Shown: positions 1-9,235 of the stretch, piece by piece
How positions within the stretch are numbered: position 1 is the first letter of the stretch
How the letters are laid out: each line of letters begins with the position of its first letter
DNA from: Marinomonas sp. MED121
GTDB lineage: Bacteria > Pseudomonadota > Gammaproteobacteria > Pseudomonadales > Marinomonadaceae
Assembly (NCBI RefSeq): GCF_000153025.1
Contig: NZ_CH672429.1
Coordinates: 1,513,107-1,577,106 of the forward strand
Direction: 5' to 3'
DNA length: 64,000 nucleotides
Translations under genes and position numbers: made by a program
Notes under the pieces: generated by a model
Seen by the model: the letters and a program-made list of their open reading frames with translations, nothing else
What the model was told of the DNA's origin: nothing
Databases searched by the model: none

Positions 1-18
1 ATAAAAGAGGCTATTCAG

Positions 19-1137
19 ATGAAAACCAAGTTAACATCCCGCTTTACCCTAGGTTTATCTAGCTTAACCCTAGCTTGCACCTTAGCAACACAAGTACAGG
101 CCCAAGAGGAGCTCAAGCTTTATAACTGGTCTGACTATATCGCCGAGGACACCATTGCCAACTTTGAAAAAGAAACCGGCATCAAGGTGACTTACGATGT
201 CTATGACAGCAATGAGACATTAGAAGCAAAGCTACTAGCGGGCAATTCGGGTTATGACCTTGTTGTACCCAGTTCTTACTTTATGGAATTGCAAATTAAA
301 GCAGGCGTGTTTCTACCCTTAGATAGAAGCAAGTTAACAAACTGGCATCATCTGGACCCATTTCTAATGTCCTCCTTAGAAAAAAAAGACCCGGATAATA
401 AGTATGGCGTACCATATTTATGGGGCACAACGGGCATAGGCTATAATCCAGAAATGGTTGCTAAAGCACTCGGTGAAGATGCACCAGTGGATAGCTGGGA
501 CCTTATTTTCAAACCTGAATATATGGAAAAGCTGGCGAACTGTGGGGTCACTTATTTGGACTCTCCCGACGAAATGGTCACCATTGCCCTTCATTACACA
601 GGCCAAGACATAGGTAAGAGTAAACGCTCTGATTTCAAACCCACTAGTCCAGCAGGTAAGGCACTTAAAGGCGCTAGGCCTTACATCAAGCAATTCCACT
701 CCTCTCAATATGTCAATGATTTAGCCAATGGCGATACTTGTGTCGCGGTTGGATTTTCTGGCGACGTATTTCAAGCAGCGGCTCGTGCAGAAGAAGCTGA
801 TAACGGGGTTGAAGTTGTCTATAGCATTCCAAAAGAAGGCAGTGAAATCTGGTTCGATATGCTAGCGATTCCAGCAGATGCGAAAAACCCAGACAATGCC
901 CATAAATTTATTAACTATATTCTTCGCCCTGAGGTCATTGCTAATATCACTAACTATGTTTGGTACGCCAATCCGAATCCAGACTCAAACAATATGATAG
1001 ATACTGAGATCATGGAAGACCCAGCCATTTACCCAAATGATGCAACCCGAGCAAAACTCTATATGAGCTCTCAACTCCCCTCTAAACTTGCGAAGGTACG
1101 CAACCGTCTATGGTCTGATTTGAAAACAGGGCGTTAA
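19..1137 (+). CDS. potF: Putrescine-type periplasmic binding protein (PotF family), copy 1
   Basis: Periplasmic substrate-binding component of a polyamine ABC importer, 372 residues. A signal peptide of about 28 residues ends at QVQA. The mature protein opens with the family hallmark YNWSDYI and continues with VYDSNE and GYDLVVPS, as in E. coli PotF, where this stretch lines the putrescine site. AAGAGG lies about 9 bases before the ATG. No ATPase or permease follows, and a strong terminator lies downstream, so it is either the last gene of an operon left of the window or an orphan paralogue serving the PotGHI permease near 17 kb. A second PotF is at 18796-19893. Family assignment is firm; the preferred polyamine cannot be read from sequence. 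Confidence 0.93.
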   Translation: MKTKLTSRFTLGLSSLTLACTLATQVQAQEELKLYNWSDYIAEDTIANFEKETGIKVTYDVYDSNETLEAKLLAGNSGYDLVVPSSYFMELQIKAGVFLPLDRSKLTNWHHLDPFLMSSLEKKDPDNKYGVPYLWGTTGIGYNPEMVAKALGEDAPVDSWDLIFKPEYMEKLANCGVTYLDSPDEMVTIALHYTGQDIGKSKRSDFKPTSPAGKALKGARPYIKQFHSSQYVNDLANGDTCVAVGFSGDVFQAAARAEEADNGVEVVYSIPKEGSEIWFDMLAIPADAKNPDNAHKFINYILRPEVIANITNYVWYANPNPDSNNMIDTEIMEDPAIYPNDATRAKLYMSSQLPSKLAKVRNRLWSDLKTGR

Positions 1138-1188
1138 CTCTTTCGCGCTCAATGTTTAAAAACCAGACATAAATAAGCATGTTAATTG

Positions 1189-1213
1189 GGCCTCTTCGGA
1201 GGCCTTTTTTTGT
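1189..1213 (+). terminator. Rho-independent terminator after potF copy 1
   Basis: GGCCTC, a TTCG tetraloop and GAGGCC are followed directly by seven T. This is a textbook intrinsic terminator 55 bases after the stop. Confidence 0.92.
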
Positions 1214-1388
1214 CAAACCCACAAGTAATATCTAATTTAGTAATATATGATATATCAAAAATGTCTAATAAGTCTGGCTTGAATGAGTCCAAACTGACTA
1301 CAATGGCATAATACACAAGGAAAAAAGTGCTAATAAAATCACCAGTACTCTTCCAAAGGAGCTTAAGAGTATGGCTTAAAGGTGTAAT

Positions 1389-1607
1389 ATGAAACGCTAT
1401 TCATCCCCCTCTTATTTTGACCATGCAGCCTTGATCTCCATTTATTACGTCATTTACCCGCAAGTCTTACTGCATCTAAGTCGTTACTTTCTTCCTTTAT
1501 CCAACAGGAGCAAAGCAGAAATTCGCCTTGATTTACGACAGCGTAAATTGCGTCATCGAAAGAAACATGATTCGCCCTGCGCAAAACTGAATATACGTTT
1601 AATTTAA
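1389..1607 (+). CDS. Possible small basic protein, unrecognised
   Basis: A 72-residue open frame starting ATG in an otherwise empty 620-base interval between potF and a chemoreceptor gene. The N-terminal half is hydrophobic and aromatic (around residues 15-36); the C-terminal half is strongly basic with RLDLRQRKLRHRKK near residues 47-60. No clear Shine-Dalgarno sequence is visible and I recognise no family. The basic tail recalls small DUF1127-like proteins, but their signature is absent. It may be a chance frame. Confidence 0.25.
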   Translation: MKRYSSPSYFDHAALISIYYVIYPQVLLHLSRYFLPLSNRSKAEIRLDLRQRKLRHRKKHDSPCAKLNIRLI

Positions 1608-1757
1608 TATATTTAACCAAGCTTATCAGTAACCGAGCAATTAGGATCAACAACTAATAAATTTCAGTTAATTTAATTTTTTCTAAAAGTACATATAAAA
1701 CAATTAGTTATAAATTAAAAATAAGATATAAAATAACAAAAACTGTCGGAGAAGTTA

Positions 1758-3392
1758 ATGTTACTCAACCAGCTTAGCATTCGCGCTAAATTAATACTCA
1801 GCTCAATTTTGCCTCTTGTTGCCATCGTCATTCTCATATTTTTTTCTTTAACAGGTTTAAAACAAGCAGACGAAGGGGTTGGCAGAATCTATGAAGATAG
1901 AGTCGTGCCTTTAGAAGATTTAAAAAGTATTGCGGATAATTATGCCGTCTTTGTCATTGATGCGGTCAATAAAGCTAATGTTGGCATTATGACAAGCCAA
2001 GAAGCACTCAAAGGTGTGCAGCAAGCACGCCAAGAAATTAAGGATAAATGGCAAAAATATATCGCGACCAATCTGACTCAAACAGAAGCTAAGCTGGCTC
2101 AAGAAGCAGAGCGGCTATTTATCGATGCGAACCGCTCTTTAGATCAATTAGAGCAAACGCTAAAAGCAAGTACGCAAAGTAATGTGACAGATCAATTAGG
2201 TCAATTCAACGGTCCCTTGTACGACACGATTGATCCAATTAGTGAAAAAATAACTGAGTTGGTGGCACTACAACTTAGGGTAGCCAGCCAAGAAAGAGAA
2301 GAGATCAAATCCGTTTATCAAAATCAAAAACTACTCATGTGGTCTCTCTCTGCCCTAATATTAGGCATTTTAATACTCACCAGCTTTTCTACCTTCAAAT
2401 CTATTTTTGTCCCTTTAACAGCCCTTAATAAAGCTATGTATAAAGTAGCGACCCAATCTGATCTGACTCTCAAGCTCGAAAGTTCTGGCAAAGATGAGTT
2501 AGCTAAAATGGGGCAAAACTTTAACAGCATGCAAGAACAACAACGTAAATTGATTTTAGGGATTAGCCAAGCCATACAGCAAGTTTCTAGTGCCGCGACT
2601 CAAATGACAGCCATCAGTGAACTCGCCAGTAAAAACATCAATAATCAAAGAGTTGAAATCGAACAAGTAGCAAGCGCCATGAATGAAATGGTCTCAACTT
2701 CTCAAGATGTTGCAAGTCATGCAGAGGATGCAAACCAAAATGCCAAGAGTATGCAAGAGCAGGCAGTTGAGGGAAATAGCGTCATGAAGAATACGGTGCA
2801 AGCCACCAATACCTTATTAGAAAACATGGTTAATGTGTCTAATCAGATTAAAACGGTGGATGAAAATAGCGTCAGTATTGATTCGGTTGTCGATGTGATC
2901 AACGACATTGCCGAGCAAACTAACTTATTAGCCCTTAACGCCGCCATTGAAGCCGCTAGAGCAGGTGAACAAGGTCGAGGCTTTGCTGTTGTTGCTGACG
3001 AAGTCAGAACCTTAGCCCAAAGAACTCAAACCTCTACCACAGAAATTCGCAGTACCATTGAAAAACTCCAACATGGTACACGCATTGCTGTAGATGCAGC
3101 AGAAAGTAGTCGCCAAGAAGCTGAGTTAGTTGGTACTAAGGCCGCTGAGGCAAGCGAAAGCTTCACAGGAATAACTAACTCAGTTAGCAAAAGCACTGAT
3201 ATGAATACTCATATCGCGTTTGCCAGTGAACAACAGTGCTCAGTGTCTGAAGAAATTAATGCTTCACTCCTTAGGATCAGTGGCTCAGCTCAAGACTCAG
3301 CCGAAGGAGCGAAAAAGATATCAAGCGCCAGTGATCAGTTGATGGGGTTAGCATCTGAACTTAATGAGCAAGTGAATAAGTTTAAGACCTAA
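1758..3392 (+). CDS. Methyl-accepting chemotaxis protein (four-helix-bundle type)
   Basis: A 544-residue transmembrane chemoreceptor. TM1 is at about 12-32, a helical periplasmic ligand domain of about 155 residues follows, TM2 is at about 191-213, a HAMP domain at about 214-267, and a long cytoplasmic coiled coil ends in NKFKT. The signalling tip [20 protein letters not shown] starts at residue 385, followed by [10 protein letters not shown], the conserved CheA/CheW contact region. The ligand domain has the size and helical look of 4HB_MCP domains. GGAGAAG precedes the ATG at good spacing. The adjacent potF is on the same strand but separated by a terminator and 620 bases, so a polyamine-sensing role is only possible. 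Confidence 0.95.
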   Translation: MLLNQLSIRAKLILSSILPLVAIVILIFFSLTGLKQADEGVGRIYEDRVVPLEDLKSIADNYAVFVIDAVNKANVGIMTSQEALKGVQQARQEIKDKWQKYIATNLTQTEAKLAQEAERLFIDANRSLDQLEQTLKASTQSNVTDQLGQFNGPLYDTIDPISEKITELVALQLRVASQEREEIKSVYQNQKLLMWSLSALILGILILTSFSTFKSIFVPLTALNKAMYKVATQSDLTLKLESSGKDELAKMGQNFNSMQEQQRKLILGISQAIQQVSSAATQMTAISELASKNINNQRVEIEQVASAMNEMVSTSQDVASHAEDANQNAKSMQEQAVEGNSVMKNTVQATNTLLENMVNVSNQIKTVDENSVSIDSVVDVINDIAEQTNLLALNAAIEAARAGEQGRGFAVVADEVRTLAQRTQTSTTEIRSTIEKLQHGTRIAVDAAESSRQEAELVGTKAAEASESFTGITNSVSKSTDMNTHIAFASEQQCSVSEEINASLLRISGSAQDSAEGAKKISSASDQLMGLASELNEQVNKFKT

Positions 3393-3411
3393 ATCTTAAA
3401 TACTTAGGAGA

Positions 3412-3447
3412 GTCCTAACAAATGAATAAAGGTTAGGGCTTTAATTT
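3412..3447 (+). terminator. Probable terminator of the chemoreceptor gene
   Basis: GTCCTAAC (3412-3419) pairs with GTTAGGGC (3432-3439), with one G.T pair, followed by the T-rich TTTAATTTG. It lies just after the stop at 3392. Confidence 0.5.
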
Positions 3448-3499
3448 GATCCAACGTGAAGCTCCTATTCCACCTTAAATGATTTGCCAGCAACCTTTC

Positions 3500-4732
3500 T
3501 CAATAACGCTTATTTCGTATCTTAACGGTTAAATAAATACCTAAAACAGCACCTAAAATACTGACAGAAACGGCAGTGTATAGGAGTAAGTCTTGTAGTA
3601 AATAGGCTCCTGCTAACAAGGCGACGATTAAGCCAGCAATAGGCTGGGCAATATTATTTAATAACACTAACAACCCCGTACTCTTACCCAGATTGCTTAT
3701 TGGGATCAGCTTCTTACGCAAACTACGTAAAAAAACGCTAAACATCTTATCAAAACCAATAATCATTAAAAAACCGACCAGGTAAAGCAAATGGTGCTGG
3801 CTCAATGACGTAATAAAGGCCCCCATTATCATCGCAATAAAGGCGATAAAACCCATCCAATAAAGGTCAAATGAAAAACGGGCGATCAGGAGTAAAATTA
3901 AGATACTTAACAACACGGCTAACGTTTGTAATAACGCATAGGATGACTCTGATTGGGCAAATACCCCCGTATAAATAGGCGCCATACTTGCTAAAGTCAT
4001 CCCTAAAATCAGGTTAATACAAAAGGCGATGAGAATAACAGGAAGCAATTGCGGCAAGTCTAAAATTTGCTTTATTCCCTGATTAATTTGCCTAATAAAA
4101 AATTGAAACCAAGTTAACAAAGAATAAGTTTTCAGCGCTTCTGGCAAAGGCTGAGGCTTCACACTTTGATTGCTTTGTCCGACACGCCACCAATAGCCTA
4201 GACTCACATCGGATAACAAGAATAAGAAAATACAAAGCGTGAGGCTTTGCTGCCAATTCAAATATAAGAGTAAAACACTAGCCACTAATGGCCCTAGCAC
4301 CATACCTAGCTGATCTGCCAAACTGGAATAAGACAGGGCCTTATTAAAATGCATGTGATTGAAATTTTGTACCAGAACCATTTCCCTTGCCATCATGGCA
4401 AAGCTAGTCGCACCGCCAACTAATGCCGCAACCCCCATCAACCAATACACGCTTTCTATCCAATAAAAACCTAATAGACCCAGAGGAAGCACAAAACTGC
4501 GAATTTTTTGGCTCACAGAGATGATCGAATAAGGAAAAAGAATATCGCAGAGAACGCCAGCAATAGGAAAAGCTAAGAAGCGCGGTAAGGTTTCGATAAA
4601 AAAAGCTAAACCAGAAAGCGCACCACTTCCAGTAATCTGAAAAATCACTAAAGGCACTAAGAAGAGAATGATCTGATCTGCGAGGCGAGAGAAGAATAAA
4701 GATGAAAAAAATAGGCAGTCCTTAGCGTTCAC
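3500..4732 (-). CDS. MFS transporter (efflux type)
   Basis: A 410-residue polytopic membrane protein with about 12 hydrophobic segments and the central basic loop typical of the major facilitator superfamily. The opening, with FFSRLADQIILFLVPL, resembles the MFS_3/MefA-like exporters. The start is GTG at 4732, preceded by AAGGGA at 6 bases, better supported than any internal ATG. The gene stands alone and converges with the upstream chemoreceptor gene. Substrate unknown. Confidence 0.85.
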   Translation of the reverse strand: MNAKDCLFFSSLFFSRLADQIILFLVPLVIFQITGSGALSGLAFFIETLPRFLAFPIAGVLCDILFPYSIISVSQKIRSFVLPLGLLGFYWIESVYWLMGVAALVGGATSFAMMAREMVLVQNFNHMHFNKALSYSSLADQLGMVLGPLVASVLLLYLNWQQSLTLCIFLFLLSDVSLGYWWRVGQSNQSVKPQPLPEALKTYSLLTWFQFFIRQINQGIKQILDLPQLLPVILIAFCINLILGMTLASMAPIYTGVFAQSESSYALLQTLAVLLSILILLLIARFSFDLYWMGFIAFIAMIMGAFITSLSQHHLLYLVGFLMIIGFDKMFSVFLRSLRKKLIPISNLGKSTGLLVLLNNIAQPIAGLIVALLAGAYLLQDLLLYTAVSVSILGAVLGIYLTVKIRNKRY

Positions 4733-4782
4733 TTTTATCCCTTCATTTGAAAATTTTAAATTATCCGATTCGATAGTATCAA

Positions 4783-4819
4783 AAAAAGCCCCACTCGTTG
4801 CTACCGAGCAGGGCTTTTT
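4783..4819 (-). terminator. Bidirectional-looking terminator downstream of the phosphoribosyltransferase
   Basis: AAAAAGCCC and GGGCTTTTT flank an inner CTCG/CGAG stem. Reading on the minus strand it follows the stop at 4845 and ends in a T run. Confidence 0.85.
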
Positions 4820-4844
4820 AGTACAAAAATAAAAGCCTTAGGGA

Positions 4845-5417
4845 TTAAGCTTGGCCTTTAATTTCATCAATACGATTAGCAATTTTCGTTAACTCAGGTC
4901 TGTGCTGACGAATTTCATCCGTGCTTAAACCATCGAATTCATGGGGGAAAACCAACCACTCATCCGTTTCGTAAACATAAAAGTCAGGGGTACGACCAGA
5001 CTTGTTGTTCTTAGGCTTGTAATAAGGGGTGGCGATACGAATCTCTGGTGTATTCTTTTTACAGGCTTTTTGAATATCAACAATGGTTTGTTGAATACTT
5101 AAACCGCTGTCATGTACATCATCAACAATTAGCAGACTATCTTCTGCTTCTAAACGCTTAATTAGGTAAGTGAGACCATGTACTTTTACATTCTTATTTC
5201 GCTCTCCAATCGCATCGTAAGAAGAGGTACGAATCGCAATGTGGTCAGACTCCACTCCTAACACGTGCAATAACTCTTGCACCGCGATACCTACAGGAGC
5301 ACCACCACGCCAAACACCAACAATATAATCAGGACGAAAGCCACTGTCGTAAATTTTTAGAGCCAGCTCAAACGAGTCTTCTAATAATTTTTGAGCACTG
5401 ATAAATACTTTATCCAT
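4845..5417 (-). CDS. Purine (hypoxanthine-type) phosphoribosyltransferase
   Basis: A 190-residue cytosolic enzyme expected to transfer phosphoribose from PRPP to a purine base in salvage. The PRPP-binding motif LLIVDDVHDSGLSI lies near residues 94-107, preceded by VGVWRGGAPVG (residues 34-44), the loop that binds pyrophosphate. The C-terminal YETDEWLVFPHEF stretch is typical of the bacterial hypoxanthine/xanthine-like group. AAGGG is 7 bases upstream of the ATG. The gene is monocistronic with its own terminator. The exact base (hypoxanthine, guanine or xanthine) is not decided by what I see. Confidence 0.88.
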   Translation of the reverse strand: MDKVFISAQKLLEDSFELALKIYDSGFRPDYIVGVWRGGAPVGIAVQELLHVLGVESDHIAIRTSSYDAIGERNKNVKVHGLTYLIKRLEAEDSLLIVDDVHDSGLSIQQTIVDIQKACKKNTPEIRIATPYYKPKNNKSGRTPDFYVYETDEWLVFPHEFDGLSTDEIRQHRPELTKIANRIDEIKGQA

Positions 5418-5767
5418 GATATTACCCTTTCATAAAATACGCTGCCTTCTGGATGAGAGAAGAACAACTTCTAGTTTAGTGGTTTAGCGACTCGCACTCA
5501 ATATTGCAAAATGCTTAAGATCTGCTTCGTACACTTTATTTTAAGTGTGCAAAAAACAAGCTATCTAGGCTAAAAATTTTAAAGGCGCAAAGATAAAGGA
5601 ATTAGCGTCTAAAACCAATGTAAATGCGAATTTTTTAGTGTTTATTTGCCTTAAAACCTGACTATTTAGGATCAAGCGATAAAAAATTTCACCGAGTAAA
5701 AACTCAGTCAGTATATGAGATAAAAAGCAATTAAGCATAGGTGCTGCTTTTATTAAACAATGTGTTA
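5418..5767. other. Intergenic gap between two minus-strand genes
   Basis: 350 AT-rich bases holding the promoter region of the phosphoribosyltransferase. An inverted repeat ACACTT-TATTTT-AAGTGT is at 5531-5548. At 5723-5751 AAAAGCA and TGCTTTT form a weak hairpin that, read on the minus strand, could terminate the acetyltransferase transcript. No coding frame is evident. Confidence 0.5.
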
Positions 5768-6265
5768 TTAAACTAAAAGTTTACTCATATAAATTTCATC
5801 CACATACTCGCCATCTATTTTAAGGGATTGACGCTTGATGCCTTCTTGTTCAAAACCATGGGAAAGGTAGAGTTTTATTGCCTTATGATTATGGGCCATG
5901 ACTGTCAGCTCTAATCGAGTAAATCCATATTGTGAAGCCCATAACTCAAGTGAGTTTAGCAGCTCTCGTCCAAGACCTTTGCCTGTGAAGGCTGTTTGAA
6001 TTCCCATGACACAATATAGGTTATGCTGGTTTCTTCTAGCACTGCTGCCAATGCCAACACAAAAGCCCACTATCTTTTGATCAAGTTCAAGCAACAAAAA
6101 AACCTTAGATTTACTCCCAGTAAAGTCAGCTAATATGGCTTCTTGCTGCTGCATGGATAAATCCTGCTCACCAGGCTCATGGAGCATAAAACGACTCTCC
6201 TTAGCTAATTGCTTAGTAAGCAAAAGTATAGCCTTAGCATCTGCCACCTTAGCATTACGTATCAT
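5768..6265 (-). CDS. GNAT family N-acetyltransferase
   Basis: A 165-residue acetyl-CoA-dependent N-acetyltransferase. The acetyl-CoA loop (Q/R-x-x-G-x-G/A) is seen as AFTGKGLGRELLNSLE near residues 92-107, followed by LELTVMAHNHKAIKLYLSHGF, the classic motif B. The C terminus, ending with GEYVDEIYMSKLL, resembles enzymes that acetylate small amines or protein N termini (RimJ/speG-like group). AAGGAT lies 7 bases before the ATG. Substrate is unknown; the neighbours do not help. Confidence 0.88.
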   Translation of the reverse strand: MIRNAKVADAKAILLLTKQLAKESRFMLHEPGEQDLSMQQQEAILADFTGSKSKVFLLLELDQKIVGFCVGIGSSARRNQHNLYCVMGIQTAFTGKGLGRELLNSLELWASQYGFTRLELTVMAHNHKAIKLYLSHGFEQEGIKRQSLKIDGEYVDEIYMSKLLV

Positions 6266-6373
6266 ATTAATATCCTTATCAATTTTTACTAGAAAGACTA
6301 ACGAGAGCGAGGTTTAAAGTACAGCAGGGCAAGTAATAAACAGCTTAATTAGGTGAAGAATAAAGAAGAGACT

Positions 6374-7111
6374 TTAATGAAATTCAGGGATTTCACCTTC
6401 TGCCACCAAATCATCATAGGCTTGGTTAATTTTTTGGATTAACTCAGCAGACGTTCCCTTACTAAACGCCATATAAGGGTCGATTTTAAAAATAGGTATG
6501 ACTTGCTTAAATACCGCATCTGATAGACCCATTTGCTTTCTAAGTTGTGAAAAGCTTTTATCACTGGCAGCAAACATATCAATATGGCCTTGCAGTAAGT
6601 TATTAATATTTAATTTCTGATCAGTACTAACAGGTAGAAGCTCTGTATTAAATTCTAACCCCATTAAATAGTGATAATTCATACTGTCCTGAATAACACC
6701 AATTTTATACTTCTGTATGTCTCTCAACTCATTAACCTGAATGTCATTACGTGCACTGAGTCGATAAAGAGAGCTAAATTCTGTGTCTAAAATGCGTCGT
6801 GACCAGACAAAGAGCTTTTCCCTAACTGGCATTCTTACCAAACTATAAATAAGCACATTCTTTTTGTTTAAGGCTATTTTATAAGCTCGTGACCAAGGGT
6901 AAAGCGTCATATCATAGTTAACACCTGATCGCTTTAAGACCTTTTTAATATGAACTGTCGCGTCACCGACAATTTCCCCCTCTACCTCATAGTTATAAGG
7001 TACCCAATTTTCGGTAATCACATGCAAATTATCAGCCGCATGACTGAAGTGCATCAGGCTAGCAATGGTTAGAGCGCTTATCACCTTTAAAATAAAGACT
7101 CTTCTTTTCAT
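6374..7111 (-). CDS. Orphan periplasmic solute-binding protein (amino-acid type, SBP_bac_3)
   Basis: A 245-residue secreted protein with a 25-residue signal peptide ending FSHA. The mature region begins LHVITENWVPYNYE, the usual opening of SBP_bac_3 proteins, and ends with INQAYDDLVAEGEI. The longer frame from 7141 adds ten residues; the ATG at 7111 is preferred because the signal peptide then begins MKRR and a GAAGAT ribosome site precedes it. No ABC permease is nearby, as is common for the large family of stand-alone binding proteins in marine gammaproteobacteria. Ligand unknown. Confidence 0.8.
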   Translation of the reverse strand: MKRRVFILKVISALTIASLMHFSHAADNLHVITENWVPYNYEVEGEIVGDATVHIKKVLKRSGVNYDMTLYPWSRAYKIALNKKNVLIYSLVRMPVREKLFVWSRRILDTEFSSLYRLSARNDIQVNELRDIQKYKIGVIQDSMNYHYLMGLEFNTELLPVSTDQKLNINNLLQGHIDMFAASDKSFSQLRKQMGLSDAVFKQVIPIFKIDPYMAFSKGTSAELIQKINQAYDDLVAEGEIPEFH

Positions 7112-7313
7112 TTTTATCTTCAAACTGGGTACCAAAAGCAAAGAGATTATTTAGCAAACTTGCATCTAACAGTATAAACCGAATGTCAGTTTTCGCAGAC
7201 TTAGGATAGATTTTAAAAGCGCGTTAATCTCCACATAAACTCCCCAAATTGGTCGTACACAGCAAAACTGAACTTTGTTATAACTAACTCAAACAAACAA
7301 ATCTGGTGAATTT

Positions 7314-7604
7314 ATGATCAGCAATTATCGAAACTTTAAGTGGTTATACCACTTTATTATATTGCTGTTCGTCTGTACTAGTTGCGCATTAGTTTTCAAT
7401 AACTTTGACACCCAGAATGCAACACATTCTAAAACTTACACCTACGAATGGCTCAGCGAGCTACAGGATGATTTTGTTGCACAAGAGGGTGAGCTAAACC
7501 TGGTCAATATAGGTTTATTTTTTATAGGCCCATTCCTTTATAACATTAAGTTTAGAATCAAACCTGAATATCTGGCTCGCTCCCCTCCGCTCATCTCAAG
7601 CTAA
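7314..7604 (+). CDS. Small membrane protein, unrecognised
   Basis: A 96-residue protein with an N-terminal hydrophobic segment (about 13-32, with a CTSC that could be a lipobox) and a second one at about 62-77. I do not recognise a family. It lies 35 bases upstream of the ZrgA-like gene on the same strand and may be co-transcribed with it. The ribosome site is weak. Confidence 0.5.
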   Translation: MISNYRNFKWLYHFIILLFVCTSCALVFNNFDTQNATHSKTYTYEWLSELQDDFVAQEGELNLVNIGLFFIGPFLYNIKFRIKPEYLARSPPLISS

Positions 7605-7639
7605 ATCATTTACACATTTAATTTTGAGGAAAGCTTTAT

Positions 7640-8230
7640 ATGAATACATTAAAACGGGCTTTAGTCATGGCGGTAACTGCCTTTACGATGACATCAATCA
7701 ATGCCCAAGACACAAACCAGACATTTCACCAACACGGAGTGGTCGATTTCAGCCTTAAAACGCAACGCAGTCAGCTTTATATCAGCATTAAAGCACCAGG
7801 TGAAAATGTGGTCGGATATGAAGGCAACCCCACCACGATTAAACAAATTCAGGCTTTATCGGATGCTTTAAACAAATTTAGGCAATCACAGACCTTGTTT
7901 AAACTTCCCGATGCCGCCCAATGCAGTTTAAAAAACCAAAGACTGGTTAACGCAACACCTTCCGACCAAGAAGAGGTTTCACATCAAACCTACAGCCGTG
8001 TATCAAAAGAAAATAAAAGCCAAGATAAAGAACACTCTGAGTTTATCATTACTTATACATATAATTGTGAGGCGTTAAGACGCTTAGATAAAATCATGGT
8101 GACTTGGTTTGATATTTTTCCTGACACAGAAAAAATTAAAGTCAGGGCATTTAATAGGCAAGTTTTTAAGTTAGAAAAAAGCTTGGATAGCAGTGGTGAA
8201 GTCATGCTCCCGCACTTGTTTATTAAATAG
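7640..8230 (+). CDS. ZrgA/DUF2796 family periplasmic protein
   Basis: A 196-residue secreted protein with a signal peptide of about 22 residues ending INAQ. It shows the DUF2796 opening HQHGVVDFSLKTQRSQLYIS and the PGENVVGYEGNP motif near residues 52-63. Family members such as Vibrio ZrgA assist zinc uptake and usually carry a His/Asp-rich central stretch; here that stretch is replaced by a polar SQDKEHSE region, so metal handling may be weaker. GAGGAAAG lies 7 bases before the ATG, and a strong terminator follows. Confidence 0.75.
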   Translation: MNTLKRALVMAVTAFTMTSINAQDTNQTFHQHGVVDFSLKTQRSQLYISIKAPGENVVGYEGNPTTIKQIQALSDALNKFRQSQTLFKLPDAAQCSLKNQRLVNATPSDQEEVSHQTYSRVSKENKSQDKEHSEFIITYTYNCEALRRLDKIMVTWFDIFPDTEKIKVRAFNRQVFKLEKSLDSSGEVMLPHLFIK

Positions 8231-8241
8231 AAGCATCTTGA

Positions 8242-8268
8242 GAGGCAGGTTGTCTGCCTGCCTCTTTA
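8242..8268 (+). terminator. Rho-independent terminator after the ZrgA-like gene
   Basis: GAGGCAGG (8242-8249) pairs perfectly with CCTGCCTC (8257-8264), followed by TTTAT. Confidence 0.8.
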
Positions 8269-8366
8269 TAGATTTTCTATAGGCGGACTATGGAAATACT
8301 CCCTTTCAGAATAGCGTTAAATTTGGCACTCTAATCTAAATTATTTTTCTGCCTCAGAGCAATAAC

Positions 8367-9128
8367 GTGTCATTTGAAACCTTAATCTATCTATTCACTA
8401 CAGGCCTTGTGTGTGGCGCCATTAATGCGATTTCAGGGGGCTCTAGCTTATTAAGCTTTCCTGTATTAATTAGCACAGGCTTACCCGCAAACATAGCGAA
8501 CGCCAGCAACTTTCTCGCCACTATGCCAGGTTATGCGACAGCAATCCCTTTTTATAGAAAAGAGTTTAAACAGATAAAGTCTGCACTTTTTAGCATTCTA
8601 TTAGCCGGTATATTGGGTGCGATAACAGGCTCGTTACTCTTATTAGTCAGTGCATCTGATTTTTTCGTTCGGCTCACTCCTTATCTAATGCTAAGCGCTA
8701 CTTTGTTGTACGCCTTTGGCAATAAAATCCATCAGTTTATTGTGAAAAACGGACAGGATCTGGCATTAAAAAATGGCAAGTCAGGGCAATTTCTGGTCTA
8801 TGTATTTTCCATTTATGGCGGCTTTTTTGGTGCTGGCATGGGCATTATCATGTTTTCGTTATTACGCATTATGGGATATAGCGATTTCCACCAAGCCAAT
8901 GCCATTAAGAACTTGATGATTACACTCATGTCCTTGATCAGTGTGGCTATCTTCATAGTCGGCGACTTAATTGCCTGGCCAGAAGCGTTAATCATAATGC
9001 TAGGTTCAGTCATTGGCGGTTATCAAATGGTGAAATATGCCCATAAAGTCCCTCAGAAATTGCTGAGTTATTTCATCATTATGCTAGGGCTAAGCTTCTC
9101 TTTATATTATTTTTTACAACCTCTATAA
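8367..9128 (+). CDS. TauE/SafE family permease (sulfite/organosulfonate exporter type)
   Basis: A 253-residue inner-membrane protein with about eight hydrophobic segments in two halves, each opening with the family's Gly/Asn-rich turn: GAINAISGGSSLLSFPVL near residue 17 and GGFFGAGMGIIMF near residue 151. These repeated motifs define TauE/SafE (DUF81) proteins, which move sulfite, sulfoacetate or related anions. The start is GTG with only a weak GAG upstream. It converges with the acyl-CoA synthetase gene. Substrate unknown. Confidence 0.85.
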   Translation: MSFETLIYLFTTGLVCGAINAISGGSSLLSFPVLISTGLPANIANASNFLATMPGYATAIPFYRKEFKQIKSALFSILLAGILGAITGSLLLLVSASDFFVRLTPYLMLSATLLYAFGNKIHQFIVKNGQDLALKNGKSGQFLVYVFSIYGGFFGAGMGIIMFSLLRIMGYSDFHQANAIKNLMITLMSLISVAIFIVGDLIAWPEALIIMLGSVIGGYQMVKYAHKVPQKLLSYFIIMLGLSFSLYYFLQPL

Positions 9129-9140
9129 AATACAAAGAAA

Positions 9141-9223
9141 GCCCATAGGCAGGTTAAAGCGGGGTTAATCATGGCAAAACTCACCTTGATTAACCCACTT
9201 CCAAGAGATTAGAACCTATGGGC
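9141..9223. repeat. Two nested perfect inverted repeats between convergent genes
   Basis: The outer arms GCCCATAGG (9141-9149) and CCTATGGGC (9215-9223) enclose inner arms GGGTTAATCA (9162-9171) and TGATTAACCC (9187-9196). It sits between the convergent stops of the TauE-like and acyl-CoA synthetase genes. There is no T run, so a simple terminator is not obvious; it could fold as a long bulged hairpin in either transcript. Confidence 0.7.
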
Positions 9224-9235
9224 ACCTTGCTCTAT

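Noticed and set aside
9141..9223. Integron attC site
   Set aside because: The outer arms lack the RYYYAAC/GTTRRRY core sequences and no integrase or cassette array is present.
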